From: Hexactinellida sp. DTS-2022 | Lineage: Eukaryota > Porifera > Hexactinellida | NCBI GenBank assembly: GCA_028753945.1 | Contig: JAPNXP010000005.1 | Location: forward strand, 4,960,001 to 5,024,000 | Reading direction: 5' to 3' | Length of the DNA: 64,000 nt | In this document: positions 1-8,655 of the stretch, in pieces | How positions within the stretch are numbered: position 1 is the first letter of the stretch | Layout: each line of letters begins with the position of its first letter | Notes under the pieces: generated by a model | The model's input: the letters and a program-made list of their open reading frames with translations, nothing else | Told to the model about the DNA's origin: nothing | Database searches by the model: none | Position numbers and translations under genes: made by a program

Positions 1-85
1 ACCTCGGGACCAGGTTGTTTTGACCCGATTAGGCGGAGAAATCAATTAACCGGTGGCTCTATTATGCGGAGTTGACTATATTATG
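1..85. mobile_element. pogo/Tigger-like MITE, family B, cut by the window edge
   Basis: The right end of a short inverted-repeat element. The same end, reading ggtggctctatta followed by gcggagttgact, occurs in the complete copies at 19649-19836 and 26426-26612. The left part lies outside the window. The TIR beginning CAGTCAACTCCGC and the TA flanks are what pogo/Tigger-type non-autonomous elements show. No coding capacity is seen. Confidence 0.75.
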
Positions 86-142
86 ATCGATTAAATTAGT
101 TAATAAGATAGGCAAATTATAGTGATATGTGGGTATAATAAG

Positions 143-943
143 CTACTTCCAAATATGATAGAAAGTAGTTAAGTGCTTTCTAACTGGGTCGATAATAGCA
201 TAGCACACGTTCTGTGGGTGGGAATGGCTGCTCGGAAACGTAAGCTTATCCTGCTTGTAACCATTAACGCTGTATACAAGGGAGTTAGTGTGTATTAGCT
301 CAGTAACGGGATCTTTAACGACGGAAATAAGATTCCGGTATAACTGCAATACAACTTCAAGATAAGGCTGTAGTTTGTCTTCGTATTGATTGATGGGTCC
401 GCCTAGACATACCAGTTTCAATAGGTTATAAATAAACTCATTCATTTCTGTTTCAGAGAATATCCCTAAGTGTTCTGACTCATCAGAAACAAACATTTTC
501 CTCAGTTCATCTCCAATGAACATTTCATAGAAAACATCCTCAAAACAACCACAAATATGGTCACTTTTCCTGACCAGGCCAGGGCCGTCTAAACTAGACT
601 CTACATAGAGTCTATCGAAGAAATCCATGCTAGTAACAGTGCATGGAATAGGGGAAATTCTAAAACTATCTATATTCAGATTGATAGATACCCCAGGTGG
701 AGATTTGAAATAAATACTGTTATTAGGATCAGTGAAGAAATCTCTAACAATCTTCTCGGCTTGATACTCTCTAAAAGGTCTGTCCATAGAAAATGTAGAT
801 TTGAACAGACTATGTGCTAGGCCCCATTTATCCAATAGCTCAGCTGTGTTCTTGTCGCTGAAAATATCTTCACAAGGTGCAGTTATAGGTGTGAAGATAA
901 ATGGCTTGTCTGGGGTTATTTCACTTGAGGTGTTACTTGCCAT
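143..943 (-). CDS. CFAP300: CFAP300, axonemal dynein assembly-associated ciliary protein
   Basis: Single-exon gene for about 266 residues, close to the roughly 267 of human CFAP300 (C11orf70). Recognised from family blocks: a TSMDFFDRLY segment, a GDELRKMF segment, the very conserved LKLVCLGGPINQYED stretch, and the C-terminal IIDPVRKHLTTFYH. In animals CFAP300 is needed for outer and inner dynein arm assembly in motile cilia, so it implies a ciliated organism. The frame stays open 13 codons upstream to another ATG at 982. I prefer the ATG at 943 (MASNTSSE) because the extra residues do not resemble the family. It lies downstream of the MVB12-like gene on the same strand. There is no intron. 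Confidence 0.93.
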   Translation of the reverse strand: MASNTSSEITPDKPFIFTPITAPCEDIFSDKNTAELLDKWGLAHSLFKSTFSMDRPFREYQAEKIVRDFFTDPNNSIYFKSPPGVSINLNIDSFRISPIPCTVTSMDFFDRLYVESSLDGPGLVRKSDHICGCFEDVFYEMFIGDELRKMFVSDESEHLGIFSETEMNEFIYNLLKLVCLGGPINQYEDKLQPYLEVVLQLYRNLISVVKDPVTELIHTNSLVYSVNGYKQDKLTFPSSHSHPQNVCYAIIDPVRKHLTTFYHIWK

Positions 944-1009
944 TTTGCTATTATTTTGTGACACAATTATATATGTTAGCAAATATGAATAAATAGGAAT
1001 TTTATATAT

Positions 1010-1128
1010 CAGCCAACACCTTTATAATGTAATTTTAAGGCACTGGCAAGGTCATTTATTTACATACATATTACACTTGCGAAGCCGGGTTTTATCCTGA
1101 AAAGGTGCTGGCCGATATAAGTAAGTCC
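1010..1128. mobile_element. short inverted-repeat element, family E
   Basis: About 120 bp bounded by inverted copies of aacaccttt and aaaaggtgctggccgatata. Related copies sit at 21497-21590 (sharing the aaacccggcttcgc block, in inverted order) and 25266-25376. It is non-coding and lies between CFAP300 and the MVB12-like gene. The family cannot be assigned to a superfamily from the ends alone. Confidence 0.6.
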
Positions 1129-1240
1129 AAATAAATATATCATAGTAAAACACACACATGGGAGCAATAAACAATAAGTAATTACATATCACATCAAGAC
1201 AATCTTAGTGAGTACACTATGCAGTACATAGAAACGCGGG

Positions 1241-3328
1241 TCATTGGTTAGCTTCCAGATAGCGGAGCTCTTGGCCAAAGTCGTATGCGTATTTGCTCTT
1301 AATCTCAGATTCTGTCAATACTTGTATCTTGTTGTTAGAGATTGCATTATATTCAGACAGGCCTTTGAAATTAAGCAGCTCGCTAGTCCTGAAAGGCAGT
1401 CTCTCTATAAACTGCATTGGGTTTTCAGGCTCAGTAGGTACAGACTGTTTCTTAGCTGCTGGGCTATTCGAGTTCATCTCGAGTTCCTATTCCAACAGCA
1501 ATAATAATATACTACAGAAAACTCAGCAATGTCAAGGTATTATCCAGGAGCGCGAGACGCTCTTTTTGTTTTTGGAGCATGATTTTGGAAAATTTGAATT
1601 TAGGAGCGCGAAAATTTGGAATCCTCTCCTATACCGTAACATTAATTTGTGATTTAGGCGTATTAAAATTGGATCAGAACAGGATTATGAGCGTATTTAC
1701 AATTGGCTGTATAATACACTGATTAGCATATATAGTACCTTGAGCTGGTCCTCTACTGACTTGAGATTTCCCTTCTGTTCCACTGACGCACTGTTGTTAA
1801 GCGGAGACAGCATGTAGCAGAGACTGTACCCGTTAATGCTAGGTAGAATGTTGAATTTAGGCGGCACCTAAAGTATAATAGAACATAACCATTGACCCAT
1901 TTTAAGTGTAGAGTTTTGTTAATACGGACACCATGGGCCCGTTGAAATTTGTTCATATTATCCGGAAATTCGTTAACCAGAGCCACTTGCATGCATTTGC
2001 ATAGGAGGGGATTAAACCTTGTACTCCTTAATTAACCGATATTCGCCTTATCCGTGTTATATTAACGGAGTCTACTGTAATAACACGTACACTTCCTAGC
2101 TGTGAAGAGTCTACGAATATTAACTGCGTCACTGCCTGCTTCACCAAGACTCTTTTGCTATACTTAAGAAGCAAATTGTGTTTCTTTAGCGTTTGCTGTC
2201 CATCATCCAATGTTTGGTCGACATGAGTGAATCCCTCTACCATGGGCGTATTAGTATTCTGTATCTTTATATCTGTGATAACCACTTGCTTTTCCATAGG
2301 AGGGTTGTCTTCTACAAGCGTGAAGCTCTCATTGCTCCCACTCTCAACACAACCTAAGCGAAATGATTATACCACTATCTAATGTAGTTAGGAAATTAGA
2401 GTAGATAATAATTTTCTTCAATAACTAAATAGAATCGTTAACAACGAAATTTACCAAAAGTATTACTAAAAATAGCTAGGAAGAGAGAGTTATTATTTAT
2501 TGTGCAAGAGTCGCTTCTTCGTAAGTAGGCGGGAATTCTGAATCTGCAATCGAGATTGGAAAGTTTTGTTCCAACCTGGTTACTCCCTGATCATAGGAGC
2601 GCATGGGATAGCTTTCACGAAGAAATTCCAAATGTATATCTTCTAATTCGGGCGGTGTGGTAATATTAATTGTATATTGCTCTTCTATCCCGAGACAAGT
2701 TAAACATCTATCGTAGAACTGGTAAACTACGCAACATATGAAAGTTGAGAGAGGTATGATAAAGCAGACAACAAATAAATTCAGAAAGAATACTAGCCAC
2801 ACAATAAGATCTGCCATTATATGCTAATCCTTACACAGGTGTTAGATCTCGCGGATAAGAGAGTTGTAAACTAGTCAGACCTTGAAAGGTTGTGAAATAC
2901 ATATTTGTGATAAATCTTGCAAATGGTTGGATAAAATTATAAGCAATGATTTATAAAAAGAAATAACTTATATGTAGACCGTCTAGAAATTAAATATTAT
3001 CACCCATAGATGGCAGGGGCTTTGGTCTACATAATTTATTTACGGTCTACAAATTTCTGCTTATTTCGTATGGGCTTTTGTAGACCGTCTACATATAAGG
3101 AAGCTCTTATAAAATTATCATTTACACACACGACATACCAATATCGAAGTTCTGCCTGGAGTAGCAGAGGAATCGCTTGCTAACACTAAGGTAGTATCTG
3201 CCCTCCCACAGCTGCACCTTCTGTCCGTCAGCTGAGTGCTCCAACAGCTGGTACCCAGCTGGGAGCTCGGACTTGTTGGAGAGCACCTTTATGTCTGTGA
3301 TGGGCTTAGAGCTGGATAAATAGCTCAT
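1241..3328 (-). CDS. MVB12: MVB12A/B-like ESCRT-I subunit (MABP + UMA domains)
   Basis: Four exons, all phases closing, 261 residues: 3139-3328, 2091-2311, 1739-1867 and 1241-1486. Exon 1 gives the first MABP repeat (PITDIKVLSNKSELPAGY, then a strand ending RFLCYSRQ). Exon 2 gives the second (VVITDIKIQN, VEGFTHVDQTLDDG). Exon 3 completes MABP with VPPKFNILPSINGYSLCYM. Exon 4 carries the UMA box (ERLPF, then ESEIKSKYAYDFGQEL), the segment that anchors MVB12/UBAP1 to ESCRT-I. MABP binds membrane and the complex sorts ubiquitinated cargo into multivesicular bodies. Intron 1 (827 nt) holds a separate same-strand reading frame and a hairpin element; introns 2 and 3 each hold a MITE. MVB12A versus MVB12B cannot be resolved. 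Confidence 0.88.
1524..1720. mobile_element. dispersed non-coding element, family F
   Basis: Fills intron 3 of the MVB12-like gene. An inverted copy lies at 42092-42245 in an LZTR1 intron. Shared blocks include attatccaggagcgcgagac, gaggagattccaaattt-like sequence, and attaatttgtgatttaggcg. Copies differ by indels and substitutions, so it is old. No reading frame is seen. Each copy sits inside an intron. Confidence 0.65.
1910..2079. mobile_element. pogo/Tigger-like MITE, family A (diverged)
   Basis: Occupies most of intron 2 of the MVB12-like gene. The right end, aacggagtctactgta, is the family A terminus; the left end (gttaatacggacacc) is its inverted counterpart. The right end lies only 11 nt from the exon 2 donor site. 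It is non-coding and more diverged than the other copies. Confidence 0.6.
2497..2817 (-). CDS. small transmembrane protein with a C-terminal PPxY motif, inside MVB12 intron 1
   Basis: An uninterrupted 106-codon frame lying wholly inside intron 1 of the MVB12-like gene, on the same strand. The N-terminus is one long hydrophobic segment (residues about 4-33, rich in V, F, L and C) followed by cysteines that could be acylated. The tail ends FPPTYEEATLAQ, a textbook PPxY ligand for WW domains of NEDD4-family ubiquitin ligases, as in NDFIP- and ARRDC-type adaptors. I do not recognise the family. It may be a nested gene with its own promoter or an alternative first exon. A hydrophobic segment joined to an exact PPxY tail argues against chance, but no homology or start context confirms expression. 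Confidence 0.5.
   Translation of the reverse strand: MADLIVWLVFFLNLFVVCFIIPLSTFICCVVYQFYDRCLTCLGIEEQYTINITTPPELEDIHLEFLRESYPMRSYDQGVTRLEQNFPISIADSEFPPTYEEATLAQ
2967..3100. mobile_element. palindromic MITE, family G
   Basis: A near-perfect hairpin. The left arm begins cttatatgtagaccgtctag and the right arm ends ctacatataagg, with an internal second pair around ggtctacataa and ttacggtctac. It lies in intron 1 of the MVB12-like gene just inside the exon 1 donor. There is no coding content. Only one copy is seen here. Confidence 0.65.
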
Positions 3329-3348
3329 CTCGCTAGATGCTAAGGAAA

Positions 3349-3494
3349 TACAGTAGACCCGTTTGTACGAACACGGTTAATACGAATACCCGGATAAGAG
3401 TTCCACAAAATCAGGTTCCTACAATGGATATTCAATGGGTGAACAGATTTTACCGTCCGTTGGTGTTCGTATTAATTAACGAGGTTCTACTGTA
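3349..3494. mobile_element. pogo/Tigger-like MITE, family A
   Basis: TA-flanked element with TIRs cagtagacccgtttgtacga and, inverted, attaacgaggttctactg. It fills the gap between the MVB12-like start codon (3328) and the first recognisable METTL16 exon (3531), exactly where METTL16 upstream exons or a promoter would be expected. Confidence 0.8.
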
Positions 3495-3530
3495 GTTATG
3501 TAACTTATATAACTACGTATATCTTATTAG

Positions 3531-4527
3531 ATCCCGAGGACAGGACGCTACACCGCCCTGGCAACAGCACATCGCAGCAGGAATGCAAACTAGAGGAGTG
3601 CGTCACAGAGGGAGGTGAGCTGCAGTTCGTTAAACAGATAATAGCGGAGAGCTTACAGCTGAGAAACAGAGTCACCTGGTTCACATCCATGGTTGGCAAG
3701 AAGTGCCACGTCAGCGTACTGCTACGGACGCTACAGACGGAGAGAGTGCCAAAGATTGCGCAGACGCAGTTCGTCCAGGGAAAGACGAGACGCTGGGGAA
3801 TAGCTTGGTCATTCGATCTCCACAGCAACAGCTGGGTGTCTCTTATAACTCCAGTGATACAGAAACCGTTGTTTCTTCCTATACACAGCCATAAGGTAAG
3901 CCAATTGATTTCCTTATACAGTAGGACACCAGGGGACTGTTAAAATTCGCTTTATCCACAATTCGTATTAACTAACATAAATTGTATTGAAAGGCTTTGA
4001 ATGGGATTGAAATAGTGTTCGTATTAACCATGTGGTACAAACGAGGTTTCCTTATATGGCAATTAATAACAATTGTGTTGTAGGACGCAGCATCAGTTAA
4101 GATCGATACAGAGCTGATGTCTGTGTTGGAGAGTTTGCAATTGGAAGTTGAAGTGTACGAGGGAAGCAAGTACATCTGCACTGCGTACAGAAACACCTGG
4201 GCTAACCAGAGGAAGAAACGGAGAATGGACAAGATAAACAAACAAACAAATGAAGCATTCAATGAAGAAGATATAGTTGTTGGGAAAAAGAGAAGATTGA
4301 GTGCTAATGAGCCTACTGAAGATAAAGCTGTGAAACTGGACGAAGAGAGAGACTCGTGTCTAATAGAGTTTCTCGTGGAGGTGAAGAGGGGAAGTGAGAT
4401 CGAGAGAGGAGAGATTAAGAAGGGACTGGATGAGGAACTTGTTTATCTGAGACTTGAAGCTTTGGAAACGAGCGATAAAGAACTGCTGCATCAAATAACG
4501 CAATATATCAAAAACAATATTATATAA
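3531..4527 (+). CDS. METTL16: METTL16 homologue, C-terminal part only (m6A methyltransferase family)
   Basis: Two exons, 3531-3895 and 4084-4527, joined in phase 0. The first encodes the block after the methyltransferase core: EGGELQFVKQII, WFTSMVGKKC, then FVQGKTRRWGIAWSF, which is diagnostic for METTL16. The second encodes the vertebrate-conserved-region-like C-terminus ending ELLHQITQYIKNNII, equivalent to the U6/MAT2A-binding module. The SAM-binding half, including the NPPF catalytic motif (about 200 residues), is not found upstream. The acceptor at 3529-3530 shows that a 5' exon should exist, but the space back to the divergent MVB12 start holds only a MITE. The fragment is open and well conserved, so it is not an obvious pseudogene. 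It converges on PEX11 with 74 nt between stops. Confidence 0.85.
3917..4058. mobile_element. pogo/Tigger-like MITE, family A
   Basis: Sits in the METTL16 intron (3896-4083). Ends are tacagtaggacaccagggga and, inverted, gtacaaacgaggtttcctta. Removing it leaves a host intron of about 46 nt. Confidence 0.7.
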
Positions 4528-4601
4528 ACAATTATGCATTTATTACCGAAAAATCAATTCAAAATCTAAAATAATTAGTTAGAATCCCGTTAGTAACCGT
4601 G

Positions 4602-5378
4602 CTATGAATATGGCAGCTTATAGGTTGGGGAAATAATAGCCACGAGTCTCAGTATAGAGGTGGTGAGTCCGATGAGTCCAATGATGTGCTCTGGTATGCG
4701 GACATGTCCCAGCTTGCTGAGGGGTATAAATAGGTCCAATACGTTGGTTACTGAGTCCATGGCTAGATCTTGATGCTGTGAGCATAAGCCGAAGAGACGG
4801 GAGTAGAGAGGCTTAGCTTGTAACGGATTAACTTCGCGAATTCTCTCAATTCCTGTTCGTTCGCATTCGTACTTTGCTAATGAACACCATTCATATAAAT
4901 CCCGCAGGCAGTTAAGTGTAAGCTGTGCGGTCCAGAATCTGTATTCAAGTTTCTTGTATTTCTCAGAATTTATCTTTATAACATTGACACTATCAGCCCA
5001 CACCAAATTGTCTGTGAACAAATATAAAGCAGAGTTTAGTTTAGCCGCGAAAATTATAATTCTCTTCAAAGGATCTATCAGAGACAGAGCAGTTGCAGCG
5101 CTACGCAACTGTTCGATAAAGCCGAACAGACGGAACACCTTACGCGCACTCCCAGCACTAGAAGACATCTTACGAATATTATCACTCAAAGTAAGGTTTA
5201 CACTAAATAATCTCTTTGCTAGGCGGAAAATGAGCCAATGCGGCATTTGGTACTTCTCGATTAGCCATGCTAGGAACAGTCCCCCGTACTGTATGATACG
5301 CGCTAGCTTGTCTCTGCCAGAGGTACGCTGCAGAACGCTTATAACGGTGTGTATCACTCCTCTGCTAACAGTATCCAT
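4602..5378 (-). CDS. PEX11: PEX11 peroxisomal membrane elongation factor
   Basis: Single exon, 258 residues, close to the 259 of PEX11B. The N-terminus MDTVSRGVIHTVISVL with SGRDKLARIIQYGG is the PEX11 signature helix that inserts into and tubulates the peroxisomal membrane before fission. Family hydrophobic stretches follow (FLAWLIEKYQ, then GLTTSILRLVAII at the C-terminus). The frame is open for another 32 codons upstream, but those codons lie in a MITE, so the ATG at 5378 is the start. It is convergent with METTL16. Confidence 0.92.
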   Translation of the reverse strand: MDTVSRGVIHTVISVLQRTSGRDKLARIIQYGGLFLAWLIEKYQMPHWLIFRLAKRLFSVNLTLSDNIRKMSSSAGSARKVFRLFGFIEQLRSAATALSLIDPLKRIIIFAAKLNSALYLFTDNLVWADSVNVIKINSEKYKKLEYRFWTAQLTLNCLRDLYEWCSLAKYECERTGIERIREVNPLQAKPLYSRLFGLCSQHQDLAMDSVTNVLDLFIPLSKLGHVRIPEHIIGLIGLTTSILRLVAIISPTYKLPYS

Positions 5379-5399
5379 GCTAGGAGAAACTAATAGATA

Positions 5400-5548
5400 T
5401 ACAGTATGCCAACACCAGGGGATTGTCAAAATATTTCGTATTATCCAGAAATAAATTGTAATAACCGAATTCACTGCATGAATTGTATAGCCTAGGGAAA
5501 TTAAAACTTGTACTTCTTAACCATGTTCGTATTAACGAGGCTACTGTA
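5400..5548. mobile_element. pogo/Tigger-like MITE, family A
   Basis: Begins tacagtatgccaacaccagg and ends cgtattaacgaggctactgt. It lies about 20 bp upstream of the PEX11 start codon, between PEX11 and RNase H1, so it occupies the likely PEX11 promoter. It adds an apparent in-frame N-terminal extension to PEX11 that should not be annotated. Confidence 0.75.
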
Positions 5549-5638
5549 AGTTAATTAATTCTGGGAATAGCAAATATACTAGAAATAAACTCTTGAAATA
5601 ATTGAATAAAATCAACAAAACTGAGACTGAATTAAGTT

Positions 5639-6507
5639 CTAAGCTGTAGCGCCTTTCTTGGCTAGTTTGTCAGCCATTTCGTTACCGAAGTATCCTTTGT
5701 GTGCCGGTATATGAGTCCAGTGGAGCCTCTCGTACTTAGGAATTAGGTCACGTATCTTCAAGAGAACGTCTTTGTGACACACGTCATGTTTGTTTGCTTG
5801 TTTCCAGCCATTAACGCACCACTTGCTAAGCCATTTGCTGCAGCATTTTAGTGCATAATCACTATCGCTTCTAACTTCAAGACACCGCACTCCCTGTAGA
5901 CAGAATTAGAAATAAGTTAATATTAACTATGTTAATGCGATTAGCTATTATCCATGGCATGGTGTGTACCCACCTTGTCTATTCCCTGTTCAAGTGCAAT
6001 TTCAATAGCAAGCAGCTCTGCTCTTGCATTGGTTTGTTCTCCGTTCTCAAGCTTTCTACTGCTGTTATCCCCCGACTCCTCGCCCCAGTACACGCCCATC
6101 CCAGCCCTGGCCGCCCCGCTGACTCCGTTTGAGAGACAGGAGCCGTCTGTGTACACAAACGCAGTGCAGCCAGCCACCGGGGGAGGGTCAGGGGTTATAA
6201 CACGCTTCTTTGGAACCTTAGGGCTAGGCTCCGGGTGAGCTGAAGCACCGGAACATTCAGAACGGACCACGGATGCGGAAGGGAGGTGCTCATATGGAGA
6301 AGAATGGATGCTAGATTTCGAGGCTATTTGAATTCGTTTGGGTTGTTTGTATGAATAAGTTGGCCGGTCGATAAATCCTTTAGCCTCACTCATGGTACTA
6401 AACTTCTTGTAGGTAGCTTTGGGGAATTTGTGTACTTGTTTAGCACAATCATCCCAACTCCGATAAACACCAGGAGACCTGCCCACCTTAACCGCATAGA
6501 ATGACAT
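5639..6507 (-). CDS. RNASEH1: Ribonuclease H1 (hybrid-binding domain + RNase H domain)
   Basis: Two exons, 5974-6507 and 5639-5893, phase 0, 262 residues. Residues 1-46 are the hybrid-binding domain (MSFYAVKVGRSPGVYRSWDD, then YKKFSTMSEAKGFI). A basic, proline-rich linker follows. The catalytic domain starts near residue 116 with FVYTDGSC (Asp121), then NARAELLAIE (Glu164), RSDSDYAL (Asp188), HIPAHKGYFGN, and NEMADKLA (Asp253), so all metal-binding residues are present. The enzyme cuts RNA in RNA:DNA hybrids in nucleus and mitochondria. The frame continues 8 codons upstream of MSFY, possibly as a short alternative start, but no clear mitochondrial presequence is seen. The intron is 80 nt. Confidence 0.95.
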
Positions 6508-7817
6508 TGTATTCAATATCACTACGTGCATAAATAATGGTTTGTGTAAACAACTAATGGATAAGTGGATTTTAAGAAGAGTTCAATAACTAATTAAAGT
6601 ACATATTGGATTGTAATTGTCGTTTTAGATATTAAACTATTAAATTCTACTTTATTTATTGAGTGCAAGGTTAAATTGTAGAGACGATAAACAAACTTTT
6701 CCCTGAATCTAAGAAAACATTTAGTCTGAAAAGTAATTGGAAATTATTGTTATTACAGAGTATTGTTATTACACAGTATTGTTATTTCTAAGATATTAAG
6801 TAGAGCTTTAATGCATTTTACGGCGTACTCTGATCTAACAAATATCTGTTTAGTATAGAACGGATAATTAGGTCGAGTCTCTAATGTAATAAGTTCAGAG
6901 TTGTGTACTGTGGCGAAATATCAAAAAAATGGAAGATTGACTCTGTTAAAACATAATTTAATCTAATTAGAGGTAGATCTGTAGTCAGTTTGAAGATGAA
7001 GTCATAATCAATAAATTACTATTCAGAAATTGGCGATTATAGTGTAAGCTAGTTGATTATTCTACAGAACATATGGAGTCCTTACTCTCTGCAGATGTAA
7101 CAAACCAAAATCGTGTGCAGAATATAATAAAGAGATGGTACAATTAACTACTCAGATCAAGTTCGCTAATTTAAGAAAATAAATCAGCTTCGATCACTGT
7201 GACTATGCGAATAGGAATGAGTAAAACCAGATGTGATACAAAAACTGTACTATTAGACTTAGTGAAATGCAGATTTTTGGCTGGGTTAATATTATTATAT
7301 TAATGCTAGATCCAGTACGTAATTGGTAATATCCATTTCATAAACTATAATGACGTATCAGTTAAGTATGTAGTTTTATTGGATAATTATTTGAAATTTT
7401 TTGCTCACATATCGCTTATAAATGTTATGCAAAAGAGGATACAGCAACGCCAGCGTTACTGTAGTTAATGATAAGCAGTTTGTCAGCAAATAGCGTTTAT
7501 TTTATGTCACCATATCTATGATTAACATCATTTGTTGAAAATTGTCATGGTTGTTCAAGGTATTTAAGAGGTAATAAGATTATGCACTTTGTAACAGGTA
7601 ATGTACATTTATCAATGATTTAATTAGATTATTGCAATAGCCCTGTTAAAAACAAATTAGTGTGTAAATCAAATTAATAATTTAAAATGTAGAAAAACAA
7701 ATTTGTGCGTATATCCAATAGTATACAATTATTGAGTGAGGAGAGCATAGTGAATGCATTGAACTTAGTAAATTGCTCTATTGGATTCAGTATACTGAAA
7801 GGATAGGTTCTCGCGTG
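6508..7817. other. AT-rich gene-free stretch
   Basis: No reading frame of note on either strand, no recognised RNA gene, and no inverted-repeat element with clear ends. The upstream part is the RNase H1 5' flank. The right end is the promoter region of the coiled-coil gene at 7885. A short direct repeat of cagtattgttatt occurs near 6755-6785. Confidence 0.5.
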
Positions 7818-7825
7818 TATAAATA
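7818..7825 (+). promoter_or_regulatory. TATA box of the orphan coiled-coil gene
   Basis: TATAAATA in the context cgtgtataaatagagc, 60 nt upstream of the ATG at 7885. If transcription starts about 30 nt downstream, the 5' leader would be about 35-40 nt, A-rich and free of ATG. This is the clearest core promoter in the window. Most other genes here lack an obvious TATA box. Confidence 0.6.
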
Positions 7826-7884
7826 GAGCTTAGAACACAGCTAAACAAATTACATTCAAACAACAATCAATATACAACTCCGAA

Positions 7885-8655
7885 ATGTCTGATTCAGCTT
7901 ACCAACAATGTTTCCTAACCAAACAAAATGTTGAAATTCGAAAATATCAAACAAACCTAGAAAAAAATAAACGAGAAATCATATACCTCCAAAAACAAGC
8001 GAGTATCCTACAGAATGCCCTGAAAAAAGATGCTGAATTGGCTCAATTGAAAAGGTCTCCTAGCATGAGCGTTTCCAAACCCATACGATCAAGAAATACA
8101 CTCACAAGACAAACTTCTTTCCAAATAACTTCCACAAAAACGAGATCATCCTTATCGCAAGAAGACATTGAATTTTCTATCATAAATCTTGAGAGTTTAA
8201 CCGTTGGCTTAAAATGCGAAATATTGGATTTACAGGAAAAGTACACTGGGCTAGAAATAACAAAGGAGCTAAACAAGAGTTTCATCAAGCATTTCATGTT
8301 TCTCTGGAGGAGAATCGATGAGCTAGAAGGTAAATACCAGAACCTATTCAGTGAAATACCCAGCAGACATGAGTATGCACAGAGCTATACAAACATAAAT
8401 AACTGGTTGGGTTCACTTCGCAAACAATTATGGGTACAGAGGGAACAAACAGTGGAAAACAACCGTTTATACGAACTGAGACGAAAAGAAGAGGAACAAG
8501 AGAGGCTATTGGAACAATACTTCGCGAAATACAGAGGGAAAGAAATAAGATATAGCACAAGTCGAAACTACGTAACTAGCCCTGTGGATTCAGAACTCGG
8601 CTCAGAAATAAGCAGTTATTCAACTGAGAGTTCCTACTCGAGTACCTCCAGCTAA
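7885..8655 (+). CDS. orphan coiled-coil protein with Ser/Tyr-rich tail
   Basis: Intronless, 256 residues; family not recognised. Residues about 10-60 and 105-135 have heptad-like spacing with many K, E, Q and L, predicting coiled coils, and a third helical charged segment spans about 180-215 (RRKEEEQERLLEQYF). Between them is a basic Ser/Thr-rich linker (about 58-100). The last 25 residues are almost all S, T, E and Y, a low-complexity tail that could be phosphorylated. No signal peptide or membrane segment is seen. The nearby TATA box, ordinary codon use and uninterrupted frame support a real gene, possibly lineage-specific. It is isolated by more than 1.3 kb on either side. Confidence 0.72.
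   Translation: MSDSAYQQCFLTKQNVEIRKYQTNLEKNKREIIYLQKQASILQNALKKDAELAQLKRSPSMSVSKPIRSRNTLTRQTSFQITSTKTRSSLSQEDIEFSIINLESLTVGLKCEILDLQEKYTGLEITKELNKSFIKHFMFLWRRIDELEGKYQNLFSEIPSRHEYAQSYTNINNWLGSLRKQLWVQREQTVENNRLYELRRKEEEQERLLEQYFAKYRGKEIRYSTSRNYVTSPVDSELGSEISSYSTESSYSSTSS

Noticed and set aside
1241-1477. a free-standing 78-residue gene
   Set aside because: The sequence is a UMA domain and splices in phase to the upstream MABP exons, so it is the last MVB12 exon.
1753-1992. 79-codon minus-strand frame as a separate small gene
   Set aside because: It mixes MITE sequence with an out-of-frame reading of MVB12 exon 3; the correct frame (1739-1867) gives the missing MABP segment.
3505-3828. 107-codon minus-strand frame across METTL16
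   Set aside because: Antisense to a clearly conserved METTL16 exon and starting in its middle.
4954-5454. 166-codon plus-strand frame antisense to PEX11
   Set aside because: Antisense of a conserved gene, ending in a MITE; no family resemblance.
5379-5474. 32-codon N-terminal extension of PEX11
   Set aside because: It lies within a family A MITE and adds residues unlike PEX11; the ATG at 5378 matches the family start.
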